In this document: one piece after another, positions 18,302 to 25,542 of the stretch
How positions within the stretch are numbered: the stretch's first letter is position 1
How the letters are laid out: every line of letters starts with the position of its first letter
Assembly (NCBI RefSeq): GCF_008271465.1
Contig: NZ_VMDU01000005.1
Location: 186,001-250,000, forward strand
Length of the DNA stretch: 64,000 nt
Direction: 5' to 3'
DNA from: Tabrizicola flagellatus
GTDB lineage: Bacteria; Pseudomonadota; Alphaproteobacteria; Rhodobacterales; Rhodobacteraceae
Position numbers and translations under genes: made by a program
The notes under the pieces: generated by a model
Databases searched by the model: none
Told to the model about the DNA's origin: nothing
Seen by the model: the letters and a program-made list of their open reading frames with translations, nothing else

Positions 18302-19332
18302 CGGAACAGCTCCAGCCGGTTCTTCACCGCGAAGGTCCGCCAGGCCCCGGCGCTGACGGCAAGCAGCAGCACCAGCCCCTCGATCAGCGGCTGCAACAGC
18401 GGCTCGATATCCAGGATGCGGAAATAGAACGAGATCACCCGCAGGATCAGCGCCCCGATGATGGAGGCAATGGCCCCCCCGATCCCGCCCGCCAGCGCCG
18501 TCCCGCCCAGCACCACGGCGGCGATGGAGTTCAGCGTATAGGCCCCCGCCTGCACCGTGTCGGCATTGCCGGTCGAGGTCTGCAAGGCGAGGTAAAGCCC
18601 CGCGCAGGCCGAAAAGAACCCGGCCAGCGTGAAGGCAGCGAGTTTCGCCCGGTTGATCGGCAGGCCCGAGACATAGGCCGCCCCCTCGGCCGACCCGATG
18701 GCATAGACCGTGCGGCCGGTGACCGTGCGCTTGAAGGGCAGCCAGACCAGCAGGGCCACGCCGAACAGCAGGACCAGCGGCATCGGGATATCGGCGAAGG
18801 GCCGGATCCACCAGGCCTCGCCGCCGCCCGCGATCCCGTAGGTATCGGCCAGGTCCCAGACCGTGTTGGTCATCGCCCAGCTGAGGTCGCCATCCACATT
18901 CCCCCCCGGCTGCGGCCGCAGAATGAGTGCAAGACCGATGGCGATGGCCCCCGTCGCCAGCGTTGCGATGATCGGTTGCAGGCGGCCATGGACTACGATC
19001 AGCCCGTTCATCAGGCCAAAGGCGGTGCCCGTGGCCAGCACGGCAAGGATGCCCATCGAAATCTCCAGCCCCGATCCGGTCAGGAGGTAGGACGCCACGC
19101 AGGCCGACAGCGTCATCACCGCGCCGACCGACAGGTCGAGGCCGCGCATCAGCACCGGCACGGTCTGGGCCATGGCGACGAAGGCGATGGCCACGGCCTC
19201 GTTGGCGTTCTGCACGAAGACCGCGCTGGAAAAGCCGCGCGGATGCAGAAGGTTGTAGGTGACGAACAGCGCCGCGAACAGCGCCAGCGCCCCGGCGAAG
19301 GCCCGGTTCTGCGCGATCAGCCGGCCCATCAT
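18298..19332 (-). CDS. sugar ABC transporter permease (first)
   Basis: A 344-residue branched-chain/ribose-type permease. MAQTVPVLMRGLDLSVGAVMTLSACV and NSIAAVVLGGTALAGGIGGA are the family hallmarks. It overlaps both neighbours by 4 nt (ATPase upstream, second permease downstream), which implies tight translational coupling and equal stoichiometry. Together with the binding protein and ATPase it imports the sugar or sugar acid processed by the two downstream enzymes. Confidence 0.9.
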   Translation of the reverse strand: MMGRLIAQNRAFAGALALFAALFVTYNLLHPRGFSSAVFVQNANEAVAIAFVAMAQTVPVLMRGLDLSVGAVMTLSACVASYLLTGSGLEISMGILAVLATGTAFGLMNGLIVVHGRLQPIIATLATGAIAIGLALILRPQPGGNVDGDLSWAMTNTVWDLADTYGIAGGGEAWWIRPFADIPMPLVLLFGVALLVWLPFKRTVTGRTVYAIGSAEGAAYVSGLPINRAKLAAFTLAGFFSACAGLYLALQTSTGNADTVQAGAYTLNSIAAVVLGGTALAGGIGGAIASIIGALILRVISFYFRILDIEPLLQPLIEGLVLLLAVSAGAWRTFAVKNRLELFR

Positions 19333-20837
19333 GCCGCCGTCCCGATGTTCAGCGAGGCGCCGACGATGGCCTCTTCGCTGATCGCATCGCCTTCCAGCTC
19401 CCGCACCACCCGGCCGTCATAGAGGACCAGCACCCGATCCGCGCAGCCGATCAGCTCGGCATAGTCCGAGGAATAGAACAGGATCGATTTCCCCCCGTCG
19501 GCCAGGTCGCGCATCATGCGGAAGATCTCCTGCTTGGTGCCCACGTCGATGCCCCGCGTCGGATCGTTCATCAGGATGATGTCGGGGTCGGTCATCAGCC
19601 ACTTGGCGATGACCACCTTCTGCTGGTTCCCGCCCGACAGCGTGCGCACCGGGTCGGACGGGTGACCCAACTTGATCTGCAACCGGGCGATCCCGTCCTT
19701 GACCGCCGCCTCCAGCCGCGCGGGGTCGATCACGCCTGACCGCCCGATCCGGTCGAAGGCGGCCGTCACCAGGTTGTCGGCGATGGACAGGGGCAGCATG
19801 AGCCCTTCGGTCTTGCGGTCCTCGGGGATCAGCGCCACGCGGGGCTCGCCCGACTTGGCCGCAATGGGAGATGACGGCAGGCGGCGCCCGCCCAGGTCCA
19901 CCCGGCCGCGCACGCCCTTCAACACGCCGAACAGCGCCAAGAGCAGCTCCTTCTGCCCCTGACCGTCAAGACCGCCGACGCCGAGGATCTCGCCCTTGCC
20001 CAGGGTCAGCGAGACGCCCTTCAGCGCGTCTTCCCACTCCATCCCCTCCACCTTCAGCACCGGCGGCCGCGCGGTGGGCGCGGGTTTGGGCGGATACTTC
20101 GCCGTCACTTCCCGCCCGATCATCAGGCGCACGATCTCGGCATCCGTGCGTTCGCCCTTGGCGAAGGTCTCGATATGGCGGCCGTTGCGGAAGACCGACA
20201 GCCGGTCGCACAGGGCCTCGACCTCGTTCATGCGGTGGCTGATGAACAGCACCGTCACCCCCTCGGCCTTCAGCCGGCCCAGAAGGTCATAGACCGTCTG
20301 CACATCCTCGGCGGTCAGGGCCGAGGTCGCCTCGTCCAGGATCAGCACCCGGGGATCGCGCCCCAGCGCCTTGGCGATTTCCACCATCTGCCGGCGCGAC
20401 AGCGACAGGTCGCGGACCATCATCCGCGGGTCCAGATCCTCGCACCGCACCCTGGCCAGCAGCTCCTCGGCCCGCCGCAGCTGCGCCTTGCGGTCGATCA
20501 GCCCCATCCGGCGCGGCGGTGCGGCGATGCTGATGTTGTCGGCCACCGACAGGTCCGGGATCAGCGACAGTTCCTGGAACATGCAGACCACGCCCTCTGC
20601 CGTCGCCGCCGAGGGTGAGGCAAAGCGCACCGGCTGCCCGTCAAGCCGCATCTCGCCCGCATCGGGCTGGACGACGCCCGAGATGATCTTGATCAGCGTC
20701 GATTTCCCGGCGCCGTTCTCGCCCAGGATCCCATGGACCGACCCGCGATGCGCGGCGAAGTCCACGCCCTCCAGGGCGCGGATCCCGGCATAGGATTTCG
20801 TGATACCGCGCAGGGCGATGATCGGAGCATCGGTCAT
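19329..20837 (-). CDS. sugar ABC transporter ATPase with two nucleotide-binding domains
   Basis: A 502-residue RbsA/XylG-type ATPase with two ABC domains. Domain 1 has Walker A GENGAGKST (39-47), an off-consensus signature LSLSRRQ (144-150), Walker B VLILDEA and the H-loop FISHR. Domain 2 has the usual degenerate Walker A (GLDGQGQKE) and a consensus signature LSGGNQQ. Its Walker B reads IILMNDP (420-426), with Asn424 and Asp425 where Asp-Glu is expected. Domain 2 is probably non-catalytic and domain 1 does the hydrolysis. ATG 20837 is preferred over an upstream frame extension. It lies 60 nt after the binding-protein gene. Confidence 0.9.
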   Translation of the reverse strand: MTDAPIIALRGITKSYAGIRALEGVDFAAHRGSVHGILGENGAGKSTLIKIISGVVQPDAGEMRLDGQPVRFASPSAATAEGVVCMFQELSLIPDLSVADNISIAAPPRRMGLIDRKAQLRRAEELLARVRCEDLDPRMMVRDLSLSRRQMVEIAKALGRDPRVLILDEATSALTAEDVQTVYDLLGRLKAEGVTVLFISHRMNEVEALCDRLSVFRNGRHIETFAKGERTDAEIVRLMIGREVTAKYPPKPAPTARPPVLKVEGMEWEDALKGVSLTLGKGEILGVGGLDGQGQKELLLALFGVLKGVRGRVDLGGRRLPSSPIAAKSGEPRVALIPEDRKTEGLMLPLSIADNLVTAAFDRIGRSGVIDPARLEAAVKDGIARLQIKLGHPSDPVRTLSGGNQQKVVIAKWLMTDPDIILMNDPTRGIDVGTKQEIFRMMRDLADGGKSILFYSSDYAELIGCADRVLVLYDGRVVRELEGDAISEEAIVGASLNIGTAA

Positions 20838-20897
20838 GGTTCGTCCCGGCAGAAAGGGGCGGCCCTCAGCAGGGAGCACCGGGGACCGCCCGCACCT

Positions 20898-22028
20898 TCA
20901 GTTCACGTCGCTTTCGTCCTTGGCCATGATGGCCGGGCCCGAGATGTTCACGCCGCAGGGCGGGAACTCGTTGACCGTGAAGAAGTTGTCCGGCAGGTCG
21001 GACCAGAAGTTCTTGCCGTCCTCCAGGGTGGTGTAGTCGGCCACCGGCAGCGGGACCGAGATCAGCTGCGGCATCGGGTTGCCCTCCAGCGCCGAGATGG
21101 CGGCCTTCATGGCGATGGCAACCAGGCCGGGCGACTGGCCGATGGAAATGCCCTTGAGCCCCGCGTCACGGTATTCGGCGATGGCCTTGCGGAACCCGTT
21201 CTCGGATTCGCCCGCGATCGGCACCCAGGGGTGCCCGGCATCCTTCAGCGCCTGCACCACCCCGTTCGAGCCGCCCTGCGCCACCACGGCCACGAACTGG
21301 CCATGCACGGCGATGGCGTCGGCCACCACCTTCTGCGTGGTCCCGTCATCCCAGTTGCCGACGACCGAGATCATCTCCCAGTTGCCGCCGTCCGCGGCAA
21401 AGACCTCGTTGATCCCCTGCGAACGGTCGCGGTCCACCGAGTTGCCGGGCAGGCCGCGAACCTCCAGCACCTTGCCGCCGGTGACACCGGCCGCCTTCAG
21501 CTCCTTCAGGACGAATTCGGCCCAGGTCCGGCCCATGGCCAGCTGGTCCTCGTTCACCTGCATCACGGCGTCGGTGTCCAGGACGTTGTCGAAGGGCACC
21601 AGCACCACGTTGTTCTTGTCGGCCAGCCGGATCACCCGGTCGAACCCGTCGGGCGCCACGGCGATCGTGACGATGGCGTCATAGCCCTGGTTGATGAAAT
21701 CCTCGATGGCCCCCAGCTGTGCGGGCGCATCGGTGCCGGTCGAGACCACCTTGAACTCGGCGATCTTGTCCTTGATGGCCGGATCCTCGGCATAGGCCTT
21801 GGCGGTCTTGATCATCTGGATCCGCCAGGTGTTGCCGACAAAACCGTTGACGATGGCGATCTTGTAGGGGCCTTCCTTGGCGGGCCATTGCATGTACTTC
21901 GTGTCCGCCGACCAGGGCGCGAAGCATTCCGGCTCGGCACCGGGGCCCGAGACGATCTCGGGTCCTGCCCAGGCGGCAGTAGACAGCAGCGATGTCAGCA
22001 AGGCGACGGCTGCAAGCTTGTGTTTCAT
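20898..22028 (-). CDS. periplasmic sugar-binding protein of the ABC importer
   Basis: A 376-residue type I periplasmic binding protein. ATG 22028 follows a GGGAGGA site and starts a clean signal peptide (MKHKLAAVALLTSLLSTAAWA). YKIAIVNGFVGNTWRIQMIKT and AIEDFINQGYDAIVTIAVAP match the sugar-binding group 4 family. PECFAPWSADTKYMQWPAKEG is an N-terminal extension with a Cys that pairs plausibly with the Cys near the end (EFPPCGVN). The ligand is inferred to be a pentose or pentonate from the neighbouring enzymes. Confidence 0.88.
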   Translation of the reverse strand: MKHKLAAVALLTSLLSTAAWAGPEIVSGPGAEPECFAPWSADTKYMQWPAKEGPYKIAIVNGFVGNTWRIQMIKTAKAYAEDPAIKDKIAEFKVVSTGTDAPAQLGAIEDFINQGYDAIVTIAVAPDGFDRVIRLADKNNVVLVPFDNVLDTDAVMQVNEDQLAMGRTWAEFVLKELKAAGVTGGKVLEVRGLPGNSVDRDRSQGINEVFAADGGNWEMISVVGNWDDGTTQKVVADAIAVHGQFVAVVAQGGSNGVVQALKDAGHPWVPIAGESENGFRKAIAEYRDAGLKGISIGQSPGLVAIAMKAAISALEGNPMPQLISVPLPVADYTTLEDGKNFWSDLPDNFFTVNEFPPCGVNISGPAIMAKDESDVN

Positions 22029-22064
22029 GATGTCCTCCCAGATCATTGCGTGTCAGTGACTTTG

Positions 22065-22104
22065 GGGCTTCGCCCTTCTGGTGTTGCCTGGCCCGGCTTC
22101 GGGC
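22065..22104 (-). promoter_or_regulatory. intergenic hairpins between regulator and binding-protein genes
   Basis: Two small inverted repeats lie in the 88-base gap: GGGC/GCCC with a 3-base loop (22065-22075) and GCCCG/CGGGC with a 4-base loop (22091-22104). No U-tract follows, so they are not simple terminators. In binding-protein operons such hairpins often stabilise the downstream message or partly end the upstream one, which would make the binding protein more abundant than its regulator. That role is inference. Confidence 0.35.
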
Positions 22105-22116
22105 ATCCCGGTTTGG

Positions 22117-22842
22117 TTACCCGTCCTCGAAGGTCCAAAGGCCGGCCCGCAGATGCGTGCGCATCAGGTATTGGAAGGCCAGCGCGTCGCGCCGTTCGGC
22201 CGCGTCAAGGATCGCCTCGTGTTCGCGGAAGGTCTCGCCCTCGATCGTGCGCCGGGTCTTGCCGCGCTGCATGATCCGCAGGATCACCGGGGTCATGATC
22301 CGGTAGATGTCGAGGATCGACTTGTTGCCGATGATCGACACCAGCCTGGTGTGAAAGCGCAGGTCGTGCTCGGATGCCTCGATCACGCTTTTCGCCCGCA
22401 CCATCTCGCGGTTGATCTCGCGCAGATCCGACAGGTCGGATGGCTGGATAGCCGCGAATATCTGGGTGACCGATCCGGTCTCGATCAGCTCGCGGAAGCC
22501 CTGGATGTCGTCGAAGGTCTGGCGCGAGATCTCCGTCACGTTGAACGAGAACAGGTCGAAGGCCCGGTTCATCCGCTGATCGACGATGGTCGCGCCCACC
22601 TTGGGCCGCACCTCGACCACGCCGAAGGCCTTCAGCATCCGCATCGCCTCGCGCACCGTGTTGCGGCTGGAGGCGAAGCGTTCGCAAAGCTCGCGTTCCG
22701 TGGGCAGCTTGTCGCCGACCTTCAGGCCGCCCTCGACGATCATCTGCCGGATCTGCGCCAGCACCGCATCGACCGCCGACCCGCTGGCCCGGGCAATCTC
22801 GTCGGCGGCACCGGGGAAGGAGGTCTCGCGATCCGGGATCAT
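22117..22842 (-). CDS. FadR/GntR-family (FCD) transcriptional regulator
   Basis: A 241-residue regulator. The winged helix-turn-helix spans about residues 25-90 (GGLKVGDKLPTERELCERF, then SSRNTVREAMRMLKAFGVVEVR). A C-terminal all-helical FCD domain has metal- and ligand-binding residues in SEHDLRFHTRLV and FREHEAIL. Regulators of this type usually respond to sugar acids or keto acids. It is the first gene of the operon and so likely represses itself together with the transporter and dehydratases; a promoter with an overlapping candidate operator lies just upstream. Confidence 0.9.
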   Translation of the reverse strand: MIPDRETSFPGAADEIARASGSAVDAVLAQIRQMIVEGGLKVGDKLPTERELCERFASSRNTVREAMRMLKAFGVVEVRPKVGATIVDQRMNRAFDLFSFNVTEISRQTFDDIQGFRELIETGSVTQIFAAIQPSDLSDLREINREMVRAKSVIEASEHDLRFHTRLVSIIGNKSILDIYRIMTPVILRIMQRGKTRRTIEGETFREHEAILDAAERRDALAFQYLMRTHLRAGLWTFEDG

Positions 22843-22853
22843 GGGAACGACTC

Positions 22854-22869
22854 ATTTGTTGGTCCAGAT
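22854..22869. promoter_or_regulatory. candidate GntR operator
   Basis: The sequence ATTTGTTGGTCCAGAT contains the near-palindrome TGGTCCA, close to the TGGTC-type half sites bound by FadR-subfamily regulators. It begins 11 bases before the regulator's start codon and touches the candidate -10 box. A bound repressor would therefore block the promoter. The symmetry outside the core is weak, so this is a prediction only. Confidence 0.35.
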
Positions 22870-22904
22870 TTCATCCTTTTGGGCAAATAGAGTCAATCTG
22901 AATC
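22868..22904 (-). promoter_or_regulatory. candidate promoter of the pentonate operon, with GANTC sites
   Basis: On the minus strand, TTGACT (22896-22891) is separated by 17 bases from TGAAAT (22873-22868), a fair sigma-70 pair. The -35 box is part of a GANTC site (22890-22894). A second GANTC lies at 22900-22904 and a third at 22849-22853. Methylation of these adenines by CcrM, encoded at the end of this window, could affect promoter use. Promoter and effect are both inferred. Confidence 0.45.
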
Positions 22905-23127
22905 CTGTGAGCAGCCCAAAGCATCACACTTGGCAGGACAAATAGGTGCGGCCCCGGCCAGCACCTTGTGCCGGAAAAGGCAATATCCCGGAACTCCGAC
23001 GCCAGGTTGTCCGTCTGTCGGGCAAGCCACCGGTGATCTTGCCAGGCCCCTGCGGCCCGAAGCACCCCATGGGTCTCGCCGGGCCGGCGTCCCGGCCGCG
23101 GTCAGAATGTTGCACCCTGCCCGAAGG
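22905..23127 (+). other. intergenic stretch without a gene
   Basis: This is part of a 336-base gap between the operon's regulator and the kinase gene. Apart from the promoter/operator to its left and the terminator to its right, I see no coding signal. Open frames in it lack ribosome sites and known motifs. Confidence 0.5.
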
Positions 23128-23155
23128 AAAACCGGCGCCGCCTGGGCAGCGCCGG
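23128..23155 (-). terminator. probable intrinsic terminator of the kinase gene
   Basis: Read on the minus strand, a 7-bp stem CCGGCGC/GCGCCGG with a 10-base loop is followed by TTTT, about 24 bases after the kinase stop codon. The U-tract is short, so termination may be partial. Confidence 0.55.
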
Positions 23156-23178
23156 CAAGGTGGGGAGAGGAAGGTCGT

Positions 23179-24657
23179 CTAAAGCCGGATGGCCTGGGCG
23201 ACGCGGCGCACCTGCATGCGGGCGAGGGCCGGATTGGCCTCTTCCCGGTCAAGGGTCACGCAGACATGCACATGCGGCGACTTGTCCAGCGGGCGCACGA
23301 GGTGCAGCTTGTCCATGCGCGTGATCTGGATGTCCTCGACGGCGTCGCCCGGCTCAATCGCCTGCAGTGCCTGCAGGTTGGCCCGGGCAACCGCCACCAG
23401 GGCAAGCGCTGCGGCGTCCGACTCTGCGGTCCCGCCTTCGCTGGTCATCACCGATCCCGTCAGCCCGTCGATCAGCCAGCCGCCACGGAAGCCGCTGATC
23501 CGACGCAGACCGGACAGATCGACAGCGGCGACCCGCGTCGTCGGGCGCCGCTGTCGCAACGGAATCGGCGCGCGCAGCGGGATGGGTTCGGCGGCAACCG
23601 GAACAGCCGCGGCGGGCGCCACCGGCGAGATCGCGGGAGCCCGAGCGGCTACCGCACCGGGCGCAGGAACGGGCGCAGGAATGGGCGCAGGCACCACCCG
23701 GCGCACCAGCACCACCTTGCGGTCGGCCCTGGTCTCGGGCTGGGGCATGGCCTTCAGCCAGTCGGCGGCCGACTGGAAGCGCGCCGCCGGCATCACCGCC
23801 ATCGCCTTGTCGATTGCCTCCAGGAAACCTGCCGGATAACCCGCGACGTTGCCGGCCAGCGGCTTGCAGGGATCGCCCCGCTTTTCCGCCAGCGCCGAAA
23901 GCCTGGCCTGGCAGTTCACCGGGGCCACGCCGGAAACGGCGTGATACAGCGATGCCGCCAGCGCGTAGATGTCGCTCCACGGCCCGCTGTTGCCGCCCGC
24001 AGTATACAGCTCATGCGGCGAATAGCCGTCCTTGACCACGCTCAGGCCCGAGTATTTCGGCATCGCACCCGCCGCCGTGCGCCGCGAGGCGCCGAAGTCG
24101 ATCAGCACCGGCTCTCCCGCCGGGGTGACGAAGATGTTGTCCGGCGCGATGTCGCAATGCAGCAGCTGGTTGTCGTGGATATAGGCCACGGCCGCGACCA
24201 GCTTTCCCGCCATCCGCACGATCGTCGCCGGCGTCAGGTCGGCGCGCCTTTCCTCGATGATCTCCAGAAGGTCATGACCCTGGATGTAGTCCAGCACCAT
24301 GTAGGCGGTGTCGTTCTCCTCGAAAACCTGGTGCACGCCGACGATGTTGGGGTGCCGCAACCGGGCCAGGCTCTGCGCCTCATGCAGGAAGCTGCGCACC
24401 AGTTTCGACAGATGCTCGCGCGAGCCCATCGACCGCGCCCGGACGCGGGTCTGCGCCCGGCGGCAGAAGGTCGAGGAAAAGCATTCCTTGATCACCACCT
24501 CGCGGCCCAGGCTGTCCTGGGCCAGGTAGGTGATGCCGAACCCGCCCGAGTTGATGAAGCGGGTGATCCGGTAGGCGCCATGGAACAAGGTCGTGCCGGG
24601 CAGAAGCTCGTCGCCCAGATCGGTCCGTGCAAGGAGGTCGGAAGTATCGAGTGCCAT
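23179..24657 (-). CDS. Ser/Thr protein kinase with C-terminal roadblock-like domain
   Basis: A 492-residue Hanks-type kinase without a membrane helix. The Gly-rich loop is SGGFGITY, with Lys57 in VVIKECF, Glu93 in the C-helix, catalytic Asp169 in HCDIAPDN (HRD reads HCD and the usual Lys is Ala) and metal-binding Asp187 in DFGA. An Ala/Pro linker spans about 325-372. The last 100 residues (GGWLIDGLTGSVMTSEGG and onward) look like a roadblock/LC7-type alpha-beta domain, a tentative call. Active-site residues needed for phosphotransfer are present. A similar kinase type occurs near type VI secretion genes elsewhere, but none is seen here. Confidence 0.82.
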   Translation of the reverse strand: MALDTSDLLARTDLGDELLPGTTLFHGAYRITRFINSGGFGITYLAQDSLGREVVIKECFSSTFCRRAQTRVRARSMGSREHLSKLVRSFLHEAQSLARLRHPNIVGVHQVFEENDTAYMVLDYIQGHDLLEIIEERRADLTPATIVRMAGKLVAAVAYIHDNQLLHCDIAPDNIFVTPAGEPVLIDFGASRRTAAGAMPKYSGLSVVKDGYSPHELYTAGGNSGPWSDIYALAASLYHAVSGVAPVNCQARLSALAEKRGDPCKPLAGNVAGYPAGFLEAIDKAMAVMPAARFQSAADWLKAMPQPETRADRKVVLVRRVVPAPIPAPVPAPGAVAARAPAISPVAPAAAVPVAAEPIPLRAPIPLRQRRPTTRVAAVDLSGLRRISGFRGGWLIDGLTGSVMTSEGGTAESDAAALALVAVARANLQALQAIEPGDAVEDIQITRMDKLHLVRPLDKSPHVHVCVTLDREEANPALARMQVRRVAQAIRL

Positions 24658-24744
24658 GATGCGAAGCCAAGCCCCTTCCCCAAAAGACGCTTCAGGCGAT
24701 GCCAGGCCAGTGCAGCGATTCTCTGGCGAGACGTCTGCCTCAGT

Positions 24745-24804
24745 TACAACCAGAAGTTGTGTCCCGATTCGGGCGCGATTGAGGCTGCTTTATGGCGAAA
24801 TCGC
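24745..24804. promoter_or_regulatory. two inverted repeats upstream of the kinase gene
   Basis: ACAAC-CAGAA-GTTGT (24745-24759) and GGCGA-AA-TCGCC (24793-24804) are perfect inverted repeats within 150 bases upstream of the kinase start. They are candidate operator sites. No regulator is linked and chance cannot be excluded. Confidence 0.3.
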
Positions 24805-24912
24805 CGCAATGCTTAAGATCCCGGCCGGGGCGGTCCGGATTCGACACTTCGCGCCGCAGTCCGAAGCAGATTGCCGACCGTTTCCCCGACCGCTTGATCC
24901 GATGTCTGCGAC

Positions 24913-25542
24913 CTAGGAGGGAATTATGAATGCCTCCTCGTCCAAAGACACATGAAGCCAGCCGATCCCGCGCGCGAGAGCATGGTCGCGGCACGCCGCC
25001 ACAGAGGCTGCCCGCATTCGTTCCTGCGGCAGAGGTGCCACATCGACGACAAGCATCACCCCGCAAAGCGCATCGCGCGGTCGGCCGGTCTCGGTCAGCT
25101 GTGCATCAAGCTTGTCGATGTCCCGGACGATCTCCCCGTGACCAAGCCTGCCATTCGCGCGTTCCGATGCCTTGATCTCGATCGCCATCGCCACGGTTCC
25201 GAGAGTTCTGGCGTGGTTTCTGCGCCGCCAGTCTCTCTCAACCTCCGGACGAAACAGCACGACATCAGGGATCGGCTCAAAGCCGCCCCGAAAGGATTCG
25301 TGCTTGCGAAGGTCCATCGCCTTGAACAACGGGGTGACGGGGGACGGTATCCACTGCTTCACGTTCATGCCGATCTGCCTGCGCGGAACGCCCGCAAGTC
25401 GAAGGCAATGATAGACGACTGCCTGATAGTGCAACTCTCCCCCGAGCACCGCGCGGCATTCGTCGACGATCAAGGGCCAGGCAAGACGCAGAGCCTTCGC
25501 GGCGTCAGAGGCGGTTGCGAGGGCAAGCCCCCCTTCGCTCAC
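24913..25542 (-). CDS. unrecognised PD-(D/E)XK nuclease-like protein
   Basis: A 209-residue protein of unknown family. GTG 25542 is preceded by GGAGGA and overlaps the ftsK stop by 4 nt. The core reads [10 protein letters not shown] (Asp93) and, after 28 residues, [10 protein letters not shown] (Glu122, Lys124), the spacing and hydrophobic setting of a PD-(D/E)XK active site. An upstream helix with Glu28 and a following helix DIDKLDAQL fit the fold, and [10 protein letters not shown] would be the next core strand. No HNH, helicase or methylase partner is adjacent. Nuclease activity is inferred; a non-catalytic member of the fold is possible. The coupling suggests co-production with FtsK. Confidence 0.65.
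   Translation of the reverse strand: MSEGGLALATASDAAKALRLAWPLIVDECRAVLGGELHYQAVVYHCLRLAGVPRRQIGMNVKQWIPSPVTPLFKAMDLRKHESFRGGFEPIPDVVLFRPEVERDWRRRNHARTLGTVAMAIEIKASERANGRLGHGEIVRDIDKLDAQLTETGRPRDALCGVMLVVDVAPLPQERMRAASVAACRDHALARGIGWLHVSLDEEAFIIPS

Noticed and set aside
23179-24657. Possible pseudokinase because HRD reads HCD
   Set aside because: Catalytic Asp169, Lys57, Glu93 and Asp187 are all present; only the Arg varies.
22930-24816. 628-codon open frame opposite the kinase gene
   Set aside because: Shadow of the kinase; it also spans the intergenic region and terminator.
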